Source: Bacillota bacterium
Lineage (GTDB): Bacteria; Bacillota; Clostridia; Christensenellales; SZUA-584
Assembly: GCA_023406895.1 (NCBI GenBank)
Contig: JAEXTV010000028.1
Coordinates: 62,001 to 126,000 of the forward strand
Direction of reading: 5' to 3'
Length of the DNA stretch: 64,000 nt
Part shown: positions 9,215 to 19,447 of the stretch, one piece after another
Layout of the letters: each line of letters begins with the position of its first letter
Numbering within the stretch: the stretch's first letter is position 1
Program-made: the position numbers and the translations under genes
Notes under the pieces: generated by a model
What the model was told of the DNA's origin: nothing
Databases searched by the model: none
What the model saw: the letters and a program-made list of their open reading frames with translations, nothing else

Positions 9215-9889
9215 TCAGCCGTTCACAATCTTCACGCCCGCACTTGTGCCGAGCCGCGTCGCGCCCGCCTCGATCATCGCCACCGCGTCTTCATAGCTGC
9301 GTATGCCGCCCGACGCTTTCACGCCCATATCGCTGCCCACGGTCTGCCGCATCAATCGTACATCCGCGGCTGTTGCGCCGCCAGTGGAAAAACCGGTAGA
9401 CGTTTTCACAAAATCCGCACCCGCTTCCTTCGCGATGGTGCAGGCCTTCGCCTTCTCATCGTCCGTGAGCAGACAGGCTTCTATAATCACCTTCACCAGC
9501 GCTCGCCCCGCCGACGCGCTGACCACAGCCTCGATGTCCTCTTTCACCAGCGCCCAGTCGCCGGATTTCACCGCGCCGACATTGATCACCATATCCGCTT
9601 CCCATGCGCCCAGCGCGATGACGGCTTCGGTCTCTGCCGCTTTCATTGCGGGCGTTACCGCACCCAGCGGAAACCCCACCACCACGCACGGCGCGATGCC
9701 GCTGCCGCTCAGCGCATTCGCCGCCAGCTCAATATAGCTTGGGTTCACACAAACGCTCGCAAACCCGTATGTCTTAGCTTCCTCACAGATTTTGCGTACT
9801 TCATCCTCGCTCGCGTCCGGCTTCAGTATTGTGTGGTCGATATATTTCGCTATGGAAGCGGGCGTTATGTTCACTCTCTCCTGATGCAT
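9215..9889 (-). CDS. deoC: Deoxyribose-phosphate aldolase
   Basis: Cytoplasmic class I aldolase that splits 2-deoxyribose 5-phosphate into glyceraldehyde 3-phosphate and acetaldehyde. The 224-residue TIM-barrel has the Schiff-base Lys162 in FVKTSTGF, the helper Lys191 in GVKASGGIR and Asp99 in [16 protein letters not shown] near the N-terminus is also typical. ATG at 9889 follows GGGAGGAAGAC; the frame is open to 10015 but has no other ribosome site. It has its own promoter and probably is a single-gene unit, downstream of but independent from the giant surface-protein gene. Confidence 0.96.
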   Translation of the reverse strand: MHQERVNITPASIAKYIDHTILKPDASEDEVRKICEEAKTYGFASVCVNPSYIELAANALSGSGIAPCVVVGFPLGAVTPAMKAAETEAVIALGAWEADMVINVGAVKSGDWALVKEDIEAVVSASAGRALVKVIIEACLLTDDEKAKACTIAKEAGADFVKTSTGFSTGGATAADVRLMRQTVGSDMGVKASGGIRSYEDAVAMIEAGATRLGTSAGVKIVNG

Positions 9890-9965
9890 GTCTTCCTCCC
9901 AAAATTGATATATAGATAACACTCTGATATGTATTCTATGCAATAAGCAGCCCATGTCCGAACGG

Positions 9966-9994
9966 ATTATACCACCTGAACGGCCCTGCGTCAA
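9966..9994 (-). promoter_or_regulatory. Sigma-A promoter of deoC
   Basis: On the minus strand TTGACG, 17-bp spacer, TATAAT, ending about 75 bp before the deoC start. The -35 box overlaps the T-tract of the preceding terminator. Confidence 0.75.
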
Positions 9995-10019
9995 AAAGAT
10001 GCCCTTTGCGTCCATCTTT
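9991..10019 (-). terminator. Terminator of the giant surface-protein gene
   Basis: AAAGATG (minus strand, from 10019) pairs with CATCTTT and runs into a T-tract. A short 7-bp stem, so only moderately strong, but it is placed directly after the stop codon at 10025. Confidence 0.55.
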
Positions 10020-10024
10020 GCTGG

Positions 10025-13000
10025 CTATTTTCTGTCCTTTGATATCCTCTTCCTGCGGTCGAATATAAACAGCATCATCACACCCACCGCGATGATAAGC
10101 ACGAGCACAATCACCATGCCATCCTGCCCGTCGTTTGCGAGCCCTGAGGACGGCGCAGCGGTGCTGCTGTAGTCAATCGGTATCGGCTTTGGCTGTGCGT
10201 CGTCTTCCTTCAGCTCAGCGATGCTGTTGTCGGCACCGGCGTCTTCGCCGCTGTCGAAGCGGCCCAGCATGGCTTCCTCGTCATAGAGCACATACTCACC
10301 TGTGGCCATATCGTAAACAGCGAGATACCGTTTATCCGCCTGTTTTTCGAGGCCGCCCGCCTGTTCACCGCTTTGCTCACTTTGAGCCTCTCCGTCGCCG
10401 CTGGCTGTGCCGCCACCGGCATTGCCTAGAACGTCCGGCTTGCCGCCAGCACCGTTTTTCGTCTGTGTGCCGTCAGATTGCGCTCCGGCTGATGAACTGT
10501 CACCGCCCGAACCGTCATTCTGCGTCCCCGCGCCTTGCGCTTCAGTGCCTTGCACCACATCCTCGGCAGACTTGATAATCAGCTTTTCCTTGAGCTCCGA
10601 AAACTGTATGTAACCGTCCGACACCTCTTTCATCGGCAGCTCGCCCTGCGCGCTGAAATAATCCTTCGCATAGTCGATGAGCGACATATCGCTCTTGGCG
10701 GTTTCCGCCATTTGCAGCTCGCCTGTCAGGTAGTTAAACGCGGCAACGCTGCCGTCCCTGTAGCGCACCATCACATAAGGTACCGACGCGCCGATATTGT
10801 TAGACATCTGCACGATATCGCTGTTTTTAAAATCAGGCGGCGTTTGAATCGGGTACTTCAAATCCAGCAGTATGCCGCCGGAACCCAGTACCGTCAAATA
10901 CTCCTCAGCCCCCGCTGTATCGATGATGAGCCCGTCAAATACCGTCGGCACAGCCGCGTCCATCACCGCGAGCCCACCGTTCTTCACAAACATGCGAAAA
11001 TCCCGCACCGCCATGGTACCGCCCTGCTGGCTCGTCGAGAAGTTTTTGTATGTTTTGATCGTGTACCCGTCGTAACTGAACTCATAGAGCGGCAGCGCCT
11101 GTTCACAAAGAGCAATGTTTCCCACCGTTCCTACGCTGCTGCCGTTTTCGAGATTATAGACCGTTCCGCTGGAACTCAGCGCCTTTCCACGCGCGATATT
11201 GACAAAGCTGCCCGCGAGCAATCCGCTGTGGCCCGACTGAACACCGCTGCCGCTGGTATAGTAGCAGTCGTTCCCCCATGTCATCACGTTCATCGCGACC
11301 GAGTCGGGATCCACCTTATAGCCGACCTCCTGTCCGGTGCCGTCCTTCACCGTCACCGTCAGCGGCGTTTTAAAATCGTACGAAAGCGTGAACACACGGC
11401 TGTCCGCCTTGTGCTGTGCCAGCAGACCGTCGTTTCCCGTCACCTCAAAATACGTGTTCTCGTTCACGCCGTCAAACTCAATATTAAGCTTATCGGCATC
11501 CGCCGCGTAAAACACCGGCACAGGCAGCACCTGCGGTTCATCCGGTACTGTCAGCGAAGGGGTTTTCATGGCAAGCGACGTCATCAGCATTCCCGACGGA
11601 ATCGGAATCTGAATCTGGTTCGGAACCGCCGCATAAGACGTACTTCCATTCAGCCTGACCTGCGGCATGTACCTTGGCGTGCCGGTAATGCTCGGCGTCA
11701 CCGTGAAATATGTATTCGTGATCGTATTGGCGAGCCTGTTGTTATACAGCCTCGCATCACCCGCCGCACCCATCTGAGTTGAGTCCACATAGCGCAGCGC
11801 GTTGAGCGTCGCTGTCGTCGTATCCGAGAAATTGTCCGCCGTATAGAGCTGGCTGCCGTACCGCGTTGAACTGCCGGCAATGCTCAGCATGCTGTAGGCC
11901 GATACGCGGCTGCGCTGTACTGTTGACCCGTCTCCGATCACCGCGAACAGGTCACCGTGCGTACCGCTTGTCGTTTTCACCTCGGTGGGCGCTGACAACA
12001 GCGACTTGTTTTGATAAGTGATCACATCATGCTGACCCGTCACATAGCCGATGATACCGCCCGCGTAATCCGCTGCGGTGATCGTATTCCCCACCGTGTA
12101 GCAGCCGTCCACATACCCAAGGCTCGTACCGTAGAGGATTCTGTTGCCGATCACGTATCCCGCGATACCGCCCGCGTAATTGCCGCTGGCCGTTACGCTG
12201 GCATTGGTGCAGCACGAATAAATTCTGTTGTAGCGCTGCTGGCCCACAATGCCGCCGATCTTGGTTTTTCCGAACACGGTGCTGTTGGTCGCGTGTGAGT
12301 AGCAGATGTTGGCTTCATACGCGTCGCCCACCACGCCGCCGACATTGGTGGCCTCCCTGCCGCCGATTGTGCAGTTGTAAACGCTGCACCCTTGTGCCGC
12401 CCGATACCCGCTGACGCCGCCGATCGCCACATTCCGATCGGCCGGTATTGTTGTCAGCGGCAGACCGGTTTCGGCACCCGTGCTCAAATTATCGTAAACC
12501 GTCGATACGACCGTCCCGGTCACATTCATATAGACGGCCTGCGACACAATGCCATAGGCCCCGCCGATATTGCTCGACCCGAAAATTCTGCAGTTCACCA
12601 CATTGGAGCCCCTGTTGTACCATGAATACGCCTGCCCGGCGATGCCGCCCACATTGTTCACACCGATAACGGTATTGTTCTCAGACCGGCTGATCACACC
12701 ATGCTCATAATCGTTGCGGATACTCCCGTATCCCATAATACCGCCTGTGCCCGAACCGCTCGTATACTCATCGGTGCCGCCGCGGATCCACGAGTTCGTG
12801 ACGGTCATGTTGTTATTCACAATCGTTTCAGCACCGTTCGGCGACGTTGAATACCCAATCAACCCGCCCACATAGCTCCCCGTGCCGCGAATCTTCACAT
12901 AATCCGCGCTGCAGCTTTCGGCCGTGGTGTTGAGCGCCGCACCGATGATGCCGCCCACGTACGATACCCCATAGACGTTGACCGGACTGCCGGACTGACC

Positions 13001-16000
13001 CGTTAACGTGATGTTCTTCACGCTGCCGTCCTGCACGCATCCCGCAAACGCGCCGATATAACTGCCGTTGGCCTGCGCTTTCTGGAAATTCTCAACCGTC
13101 ACGTTTTTCACGGCACCGCGTATGAACCCAAAGCACCCTGTGTAGTTTCCGCCGCCGGTAAACGTGACGTTATTAAAGCCCATGTCGCTCACCGTGCCGA
13201 ATTGCCGCCCAACGAGGCCATTGTAGCTTGCGCCCGTATTGAACGTCATATTGACAGTGTCAAAGCTCACACCGCTGATATCCGTGTTGATCGTGTTAAT
13301 AAAGCTTTTGCCGACATTGGGAGAAGTCGAAAGATTAAGGGTTAGGTTGCATATGGTGCGCTGAGCGCCGCCGCCGCCGATCAGCCGGTTCAGCTTCACG
13401 TCATAATAGCTTGTATCCGCTGCCGTCACGCCAGTAAAGTCGATATCGCCCATCAGCATGAAGTTCTCATAGGTCTGGGCGCGGCCTTCCTCCTTCATCG
13501 CAAACTTCCAGTCGGCAATGTTGTATATCTGTTTGTAAATCGGCGCACCGAAATCGACCTGCGCAAAAAGCTCCTGCCTCTGGCCGCCGTCGTATTCTAC
13601 ACCTGTGAGCTTATAGGCATCCCAATAACGCTCCACAGCGTTCATGTCCGCGTTGCCCTGATAGATGGTCGTTTCCGCCGTCACCTCGGTGATCTTCGTC
13701 GGAATGAACGACAGGTAGTCCGCAAGGATATTTTCGATATGAACACCCGGGGAATGTTTGAACTCAATTTCAATTTTATATGCGGTGCCCACAAGGTTCG
13801 CGTCGAGGCTTACGATTTCAATGCTGGGCGTTTGCGGATAATGTGCCGTCTGATACGGCAGCAGCGACCGGCCGTCCGTATAATACAGCTGCGGCAGCTG
13901 CATATCGGCGCAATGGCTGTAGTCAAACGCGTCGCCCATGCGTATCTGACGCGTATAGTAACGGTCGTTTCTTATGTCCGCCTCGGCCATCACCGTGGTG
14001 CCGTCGGCGAGCACCGCGTTATCCGCGTCTTTGGGTATCTGGCCGTTGATGCGCTGACCGTCCCATGCAAACACGCTGTCGTAATTTAAGGAACTGCCCA
14101 CCGCCCTGTGGATGTAGCCCGATCCCGTCACCGACGAGCTCAAATCACCGAGCACGAGTGAGTTCAGCGTGGCCGGCTCTGTGCTCTCGGCCGCATTAAA
14201 GCCGATCAGCCCGCCCATGCGGTCCACCGTTGATTTGATCTTGATATCCGCCCATGTCCGCTGCAGTTTTGACGTCCCCGAAATATAGCCGATGATGCCG
14301 CCCGTGTTCTGGTCAACGGTGTTGATCTCTCCGGCCGCGTACACGTTATAAACCTCGCTGCCGTTGCAGCATCCGATGATGCCGCCGGTGCCTCGCGCGC
14401 CCTGTGCCACCGTCGATTCGATTTTCAGCCCGGAAACATAGCAGTTTTCAATGCGCACATACTGCCCGTACCCGGCAAGGCCGCCGATGTACACATTGGC
14501 GTTCGTTCTGTCGATGATCTCGCTGTTGTTGACGGAGCAATTGCGCATTTCGCCGATGTTCAGATTGCCCACCAATATACCGAAGCGGTGGTCGGATGTC
14601 GGGTTATTCGAGTTTTGAGCCAGTATCGACGCATCGTCCACATGGACGTTGTCGAACATGGCCCCCGCGCTCGTCTGCACCACAAAACCGGAATACGTTC
14701 CGTTGTTATAGCTTAAATCCATACGTTCAATACGCAGGTTGCTAACGGAGCCGTACAGGGTTTGGATGACGCCTGCAACGCCGCTGGTTCCGCCCAGCTT
14801 AATGTTTGATATCTTATGAATGCCCGTCAGCACCATCTTTCCGTCCTTAACCTCATAGATGCCGCCGTCCAGCTTGCCTGTGAAAATGCCCGTAATCTGC
14901 ACCGACGTCGCGGCAGCGCCCGTAAAGTCGATGTCGGCTTTCAGGCGATAATTCTCCCCAAGGCTGTTTCTTATCGCCTTCCAATCGTTTATCGTTTTGA
15001 CGGGTTTGTAGAATTCCGCTTCGCAGGCCGGTGCGTCCGTCACCACCTGCGCAATGTTCACCGTTGTGTTGAGTTCCTGATAAACAAAGCCCGTCACCGT
15101 GTACGACGACAAAAACTTCTGCGGATTGTCGAGCCGCACGCTGACGCGGCTCATATCATTCGCGTCAAACTGGGTGCCGCTGATCACAGTGGCGCTGAGC
15201 CCTTGAATGGATATGCTCTTGATGATATGCGCCTGAGGATTTTTAAACGTAAACACCGCCACCGCATAATCTTCATATTGCTGCTCGACAATGATGCTCG
15301 CCAGTTGTGTGGAAGACGCGGCCAGCGACGGCAGCGCGATATGATCCTGCCGCGGCATGCAATCCGGCAGATTCACAAGCGGGAATATCCCGGCGGTCAC
15401 CGCGTCGGCATCAAACCCGCTTCCGAGCAAACGTTTGTGCCAGTATTTATCCCGCAGCGTTTCACGCGTCGCTTTCTTGTTAAATGCGTTTGCATAGTCG
15501 TATCCCAGTATTCCGTCGTCATGCGCATACATCGATACGTAATAAACATTGTCCGTCTGCAGCCTTGTGTTTTCGGAGCCGACGGCGGGGCCGTAGCTCA
15601 AATTCCGGTAGGGGACCGCAGAGCTTGCCAGATTTTCGAAACGCACCTCGCCGACAGAGAACACATTCTTCATCATCGCCGCGTTCTCACCGCACACCAC
15701 GCCCATCGTGTTCTGCGAAATCGTGGCACCCGTGCTCGTGTTGTCGTTGATCTTTATATTGACAAGGCTGTACACGTTTTCAATGCGCCCCTGATTGCCG
15801 TTGTATCCCACGATACCGCCGATTCTGTTAACATCATACCCCATATTGGCGTCCAGCTTCGGCACGACGATATCCGCCTCCTCGGCAATGCCTGTCGGCG
15901 CGTAATTGTAACTCGCGCCGTAAACACAGCCGTTGCGGATGATGCCGTAATTGACATAAGCCACGCAGCCGAATTCCGCACGCACATAAACCGGCTTTTC

Positions 16001-19000
16001 GAGATTGACCGCAAAGTTTTCAACGATGCCGGTCGGGTTATTGACGCGAGAAATGAGCCCAAGGCTGTTGTGAAACATCTGCTTGCAGCCTTTTAAATTG
16101 ATCATCACGTCCTTGATGGTGCCGTTGTTAACATACGCGATGTAACCGCGGTAACGGATCGCGTCGTCGCTGGTCACATCGATATCCGCGACCATGTTTT
16201 TCACCACGCCGTTTCTGCCGAGGTTATAAATTAAATAGTTATTTCCGGTGAACGTCGCTTTATAGCCTTGAAAATCCAGCTCGCCGTTGAACGGGTTGGC
16301 TTCGTTGTTCCATGGTCCCTGCGTGAAATTGATATCGTTGAGCACGATGTATTTCGCCGTCGTCGCCGTTCGGAGCTGCGCAAAATCCCCAATCGTCGAA
16401 AGGCCGATAATCGGCTCGTCCGATTCAAATTCGGCGCTGTCCAAAAAGAGGTCGTGGTTGTTCATGTGCACCCAGAGCTCAACTCTGTAATCATAGTACC
16501 GGTCCACAACAAGCGTGAAGGTTTCGTCGAGCGGGCGCGTGGTGACGGGACGGACCACTGAATCCGTCTGCTCATCGCCGCGGAATACCCGTAAAGTGTA
16601 AGACGATTCGCCGCCCGGCGGATTCAGCTGATTGAGCTTGTCCTGCAGCTCCACGCGCAGTGTCGCCTTCATCGACCGCGTCGAGGCATTGCCCGCAGGT
16701 TCATAGCCAAGCCCGCGCAGCGATATCTTGCCCGAAACGCCGTCTATCGTTTCAATCTGTATCACAGGCGTCAGCTTCACCATCTTCTTGTATGTGCCGA
16801 GCGTATACCCGTTGTTATACTGCACAGCCGTAAACGTAAAGGTGTACATTGTGCCCGGTTCCAGCTTGCTGAACTGAAGCGAATCATACATCGTGTTCGG
16901 CCTGAGGACCCGGCTGTCCGCAATCCGGCCGATGCTGTCCGTTACCGTCAGGGCCACCTCGTCGTCCATCAGAGTGCCGTCCGGATCATCGATCAGCACA
17001 TCATAAAGCTCAATAAACTGCGCCGTTGCCGTATAATCGCTATACTTCACAATCGGCTCCTGACGCATCGTTTTGAATGTGTCGAGATTGTTGTATGTGC
17101 TGACCGCGTAAACCGTGCCCATATACGTCGCTTCGGCGCTCATCACAAGCTTATAATCCGTCATGCTCTTAAGGCCTGTCAGCTTCGCTTCAAAAGGCGT
17201 CTCGGCCAGCAGGCTCGCCATGGCGGCATCACCGCTTACTTCCACTGTCGCTTCCGTCTCGCCCGTCTGCGTGTTCACCGCCGATACGGTGACTTTGCTC
17301 AGCAGCTTTTCGAGCACGTCATTTGTTCTTCCGGCGTCAAGCGTGATGGCGAAATCCGCTTGTGTATCCTTCATTTCATCAATCGTTGTGCCGAAAAACA
17401 CCTTTCCGAGCGTGCTCAAATCGGCTGTGACAATGCGCAAACTGCCGATTTCCATGCTGTTTTGCAGGCCGTTGCCGTCGGCGATATCGTAATCGCAGAG
17501 CACGATGAGCTTGAGCGCGGTATTGAGCGGCAGATCGGGCAGCTTCACCGTGATGCCCGCTTTGTCAAAAGCATATGTCGTGGACGGGGCGGATACCGTG
17601 GTGCCGTCGTCCGCGCTGAATGCCACCTGATTGCCCGTCAGTTCATCGAAAATGAGCAGACGGCAGTTTTGTATTTGCGCAGCATCCGTATTGGTCATCA
17701 GAATCTGTGTCTGGTTCGTCTTCACGGATTTGTCCAGCAGCGACAGCGTCGCTTTGGGCGGTATCTTGCAGGTGGCCGTTTTCCCCGCGGCGGGTTTGCC
17801 AAGCGGCAGCTCGTTGCCGTACCGGTCCTCACAGGTCAGCGTGTAATCATACTCCGTTGCCGATTTGAGTGCCGTCGGCGAATCGTATGTGACCGCCGTG
17901 CCCGATTTCATCGATTTAAGAGAAGCGCTGTCCAGGCTGAATACGCTGTCGCCGATTTTGATATTGATCTTGCTCACGTACGGTACGGTGTCCTTCCCCG
18001 TCATTTCGGGGCTCCCGGCAAACGCAAGGTTTTTTATCTGAATCTTGTTGTAGAACAAAGCACCGTTCTCAAATGAAAGCTCCATCGGGGCCAGATCTGT
18101 GAGCGGCCGAGTTTTAACCGTCTGCTCGCGCACCACTTCTTCCACAAGCCTGTTTTTCTCATCAAAATAGCTGAACAGACAAACCACTCGGAATGACGTA
18201 TCGGGCGGCAGCGGTGTAATATCCACATCGCCTGTGGACGACACGGCTTTTCTCCAGAAAAGCTCCGTGCCGTTGCGGTAAAACTCAAAACGCACGCCGT
18301 TTTTGATTCGGCCCGCAGTGTCTTTCACCGTCACGGCGGTCTTCACGCCGTAAACGTAAGGTGTCAGCTCACCGCACGTGACCTCGGGCTTTACGTAACC
18401 CGGCGGCACAGAGTCCCCCACTTCATCGCTCGGCGGAATCGGGTCTTCTGGTTTTTCCAGCACCTCGGAAGGCTCGGGTGTCGGCAGAGGCACAGGCTGC
18501 GCCGATATAATCACCGGTGTCGGCGTCGGAACGGGCGGCAGCGCATCCTGCATCAGCCCGAGGCGCTTTAAAAAGTCATAGTAATTGTACGTGTCAGTGC
18601 CGATTTGAATCCACGAATCTTCGTCGAGCCCCGTCACACTGCCGTACACGAGCGTATCACCGTTTGGCTGATAAAAAGAGACCGAATCACTTTTAAAGGC
18701 CGCAATACTGTTGAGCGCAACGGTCACAGCGCCGCTCGGGCCCTGAATCGTCATGCCCTTCACGTTCATATACAGGCCGTTGGGCAAACTGAGCAAAATG
18801 AAATCATCAAAGTCAGCAAGCTGCCCGTCGGAATTGAAGGATGTGCCGCCGCTGACGTAAAGGCCGTAATAGCTGTCCACGCTGTTGAATTCGGTATTGA
18901 TGAGCTTGGCATCGCCGCCGACCGTGAGGATGGCGGACGCGTTTTTCACGTATAGCGGAAAGCTCTGATTGATCGCTGTTTTGTCTTCACCCAGAGCTAG

Positions 19001-19222
19001 CTGGCTCGCGTTTTTATACACCTCATCAAGCGCATTGAATTTTTTGAGCGCGATGGTGCTTTGGGCCGGGTCAACCGTATCGCTTTTTAAGTTTTTGGTC
19101 ACCGAGTCGTCCGTGATGGCGTAGGCATCCTCTTCGAGCACGCCGAAGCTTGCCAACTGATTGAGGAGAAAAAACGCCAGAACCGCCACGATGACGACCG
19201 CAAGTATGATGATTTTTTTCAA
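10025..19222 (-). CDS. Giant membrane-anchored surface protein with GLUG-like beta-helix repeats
   Basis: A 3065-residue protein, the last gene of the F1-like locus. Visible layout: N-terminal TM (about residues 3-23), a membrane-proximal domain to about 245, a Pro-rich hinge (about 245-295), a series of Ig/Fn3-like modules, then three large modules that each open with a W..(I/A)...Y.L..DIDF-type start. These carry GLUG-like repeats (GGIVGYN, GGLAGYG, GGIIGYISG, GGVVGDAY, GGIAGYV) near 1130-1180, 1560-1660 and 2000-2410. A Gly/Ser/Gln-rich spacer follows, then a second TM (MVIVLVLIIAVGVMMLFIF) and a basic tail. There is no LPXTG motif. Start is TTG at 19222, where GGAGGG sits 5 nt upstream; the longer frame to 19279 has no such site. 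It lies 225 bp after the preceding gene. Role unknown; adhesion or an extracellular tether moved by the ATPase is inference. Confidence 0.85.
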   Translation of the reverse strand: MKKIIILAVVIVAVLAFFLLNQLASFGVLEEDAYAITDDSVTKNLKSDTVDPAQSTIALKKFNALDEVYKNASQLALGEDKTAINQSFPLYVKNASAILTVGGDAKLINTEFNSVDSYYGLYVSGGTSFNSDGQLADFDDFILLSLPNGLYMNVKGMTIQGPSGAVTVALNSIAAFKSDSVSFYQPNGDTLVYGSVTGLDEDSWIQIGTDTYNYYDFLKRLGLMQDALPPVPTPTPVIISAQPVPLPTPEPSEVLEKPEDPIPPSDEVGDSVPPGYVKPEVTCGELTPYVYGVKTAVTVKDTAGRIKNGVRFEFYRNGTELFWRKAVSSTGDVDITPLPPDTSFRVVCLFSYFDEKNRLVEEVVREQTVKTRPLTDLAPMELSFENGALFYNKIQIKNLAFAGSPEMTGKDTVPYVSKINIKIGDSVFSLDSASLKSMKSGTAVTYDSPTALKSATEYDYTLTCEDRYGNELPLGKPAAGKTATCKIPPKATLSLLDKSVKTNQTQILMTNTDAAQIQNCRLLIFDELTGNQVAFSADDGTTVSAPSTTYAFDKAGITVKLPDLPLNTALKLIVLCDYDIADGNGLQNSMEIGSLRIVTADLSTLGKVFFGTTIDEMKDTQADFAITLDAGRTNDVLEKLLSKVTVSAVNTQTGETEATVEVSGDAAMASLLAETPFEAKLTGLKSMTDYKLVMSAEATYMGTVYAVSTYNNLDTFKTMRQEPIVKYSDYTATAQFIELYDVLIDDPDGTLMDDEVALTVTDSIGRIADSRVLRPNTMYDSLQFSKLEPGTMYTFTFTAVQYNNGYTLGTYKKMVKLTPVIQIETIDGVSGKISLRGLGYEPAGNASTRSMKATLRVELQDKLNQLNPPGGESSYTLRVFRGDEQTDSVVRPVTTRPLDETFTLVVDRYYDYRVELWVHMNNHDLFLDSAEFESDEPIIGLSTIGDFAQLRTATTAKYIVLNDINFTQGPWNNEANPFNGELDFQGYKATFTGNNYLIYNLGRNGVVKNMVADIDVTSDDAIRYRGYIAYVNNGTIKDVMINLKGCKQMFHNSLGLISRVNNPTGIVENFAVNLEKPVYVRAEFGCVAYVNYGIIRNGCVYGASYNYAPTGIAEEADIVVPKLDANMGYDVNRIGGIVGYNGNQGRIENVYSLVNIKINDNTSTGATISQNTMGVVCGENAAMMKNVFSVGEVRFENLASSAVPYRNLSYGPAVGSENTRLQTDNVYYVSMYAHDDGILGYDYANAFNKKATRETLRDKYWHKRLLGSGFDADAVTAGIFPLVNLPDCMPRQDHIALPSLAASSTQLASIIVEQQYEDYAVAVFTFKNPQAHIIKSISIQGLSATVISGTQFDANDMSRVSVRLDNPQKFLSSYTVTGFVYQELNTTVNIAQVVTDAPACEAEFYKPVKTINDWKAIRNSLGENYRLKADIDFTGAAATSVQITGIFTGKLDGGIYEVKDGKMVLTGIHKISNIKLGGTSGVAGVIQTLYGSVSNLRIERMDLSYNNGTYSGFVVQTSAGAMFDNVHVDDASILAQNSNNPTSDHRFGILVGNLNIGEMRNCSVNNSEIIDRTNANVYIGGLAGYGQYVRIENCYVSGLKIESTVAQGARGTGGIIGCCNGSEVYNVYAAGEINTVDQNTGGIIGYISGTSKLQRTWADIKIKSTVDRMGGLIGFNAAESTEPATLNSLVLGDLSSSVTGSGYIHRAVGSSLNYDSVFAWDGQRINGQIPKDADNAVLADGTTVMAEADIRNDRYYTRQIRMGDAFDYSHCADMQLPQLYYTDGRSLLPYQTAHYPQTPSIEIVSLDANLVGTAYKIEIEFKHSPGVHIENILADYLSFIPTKITEVTAETTIYQGNADMNAVERYWDAYKLTGVEYDGGQRQELFAQVDFGAPIYKQIYNIADWKFAMKEEGRAQTYENFMLMGDIDFTGVTAADTSYYDVKLNRLIGGGGAQRTICNLTLNLSTSPNVGKSFINTINTDISGVSFDTVNMTFNTGASYNGLVGRQFGTVSDMGFNNVTFTGGGNYTGCFGFIRGAVKNVTVENFQKAQANGSYIGAFAGCVQDGSVKNITLTGQSGSPVNVYGVSYVGGIIGAALNTTAESCSADYVKIRGTGSYVGGLIGYSTSPNGAETIVNNNMTVTNSWIRGGTDEYTSGSGTGGIMGYGSIRNDYEHGVISRSENNTVIGVNNVGGIAGQAYSWYNRGSNVVNCRIFGSSNIGGAYGIVSQAVYMNVTGTVVSTVYDNLSTGAETGLPLTTIPADRNVAIGGVSGYRAAQGCSVYNCTIGGREATNVGGVVGDAYEANICYSHATNSTVFGKTKIGGIVGQQRYNRIYSCCTNASVTASGNYAGGIAGYVIGNRILYGTSLGYVDGCYTVGNTITAADYAGGIIGYVTGQHDVITYQNKSLLSAPTEVKTTSGTHGDLFAVIGDGSTVQRSRVSAYSMLSIAGSSTRYGSQLYTADNFSDTTTATLNALRYVDSTQMGAAGDARLYNNRLANTITNTYFTVTPSITGTPRYMPQVRLNGSTSYAAVPNQIQIPIPSGMLMTSLAMKTPSLTVPDEPQVLPVPVFYAADADKLNIEFDGVNENTYFEVTGNDGLLAQHKADSRVFTLSYDFKTPLTVTVKDGTGQEVGYKVDPDSVAMNVMTWGNDCYYTSGSGVQSGHSGLLAGSFVNIARGKALSSSGTVYNLENGSSVGTVGNIALCEQALPLYEFSYDGYTIKTYKNFSTSQQGGTMAVRDFRMFVKNGGLAVMDAAVPTVFDGLIIDTAGAEEYLTVLGSGGILLDLKYPIQTPPDFKNSDIVQMSNNIGASVPYVMVRYRDGSVAAFNYLTGELQMAETAKSDMSLIDYAKDYFSAQGELPMKEVSDGYIQFSELKEKLIIKSAEDVVQGTEAQGAGTQNDGSGGDSSSAGAQSDGTQTKNGAGGKPDVLGNAGGGTASGDGEAQSEQSGEQAGGLEKQADKRYLAVYDMATGEYVLYDEEAMLGRFDSGEDAGADNSIAELKEDDAQPKPIPIDYSSTAAPSSGLANDGQDGMVIVLVLIIAVGVMMLFIFDRRKRISKDRK

Positions 19223-19447
19223 ATGACCCTCCTGCTCCCCGGCAATTTCAGCGCGCACACGCCGCTTAAAGGTTGTCAAAACTTTAATTTATCTCAATGC
19301 AAAGCATCTCATTTGCCCGTCCATTGCGCTGCATCGTCAGGAGGAAGCAACAACGGCGCAGTGAATCCGAATCTTTGTGAAAAGCTCTTCTGTTGCTGCA
19401 CTCGGAATGAAAAAAGTATATCGTCTGTCTGCAGTTTCCGCACACCC

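Noticed and set aside
10535..18076. Long plus-strand open frames (for example 10535-11782, 14816-16096, 17360-18076)
   Set aside because: They lie opposite the 3065-residue gene, lack ribosome sites, and have the low-complexity composition of antisense frames.
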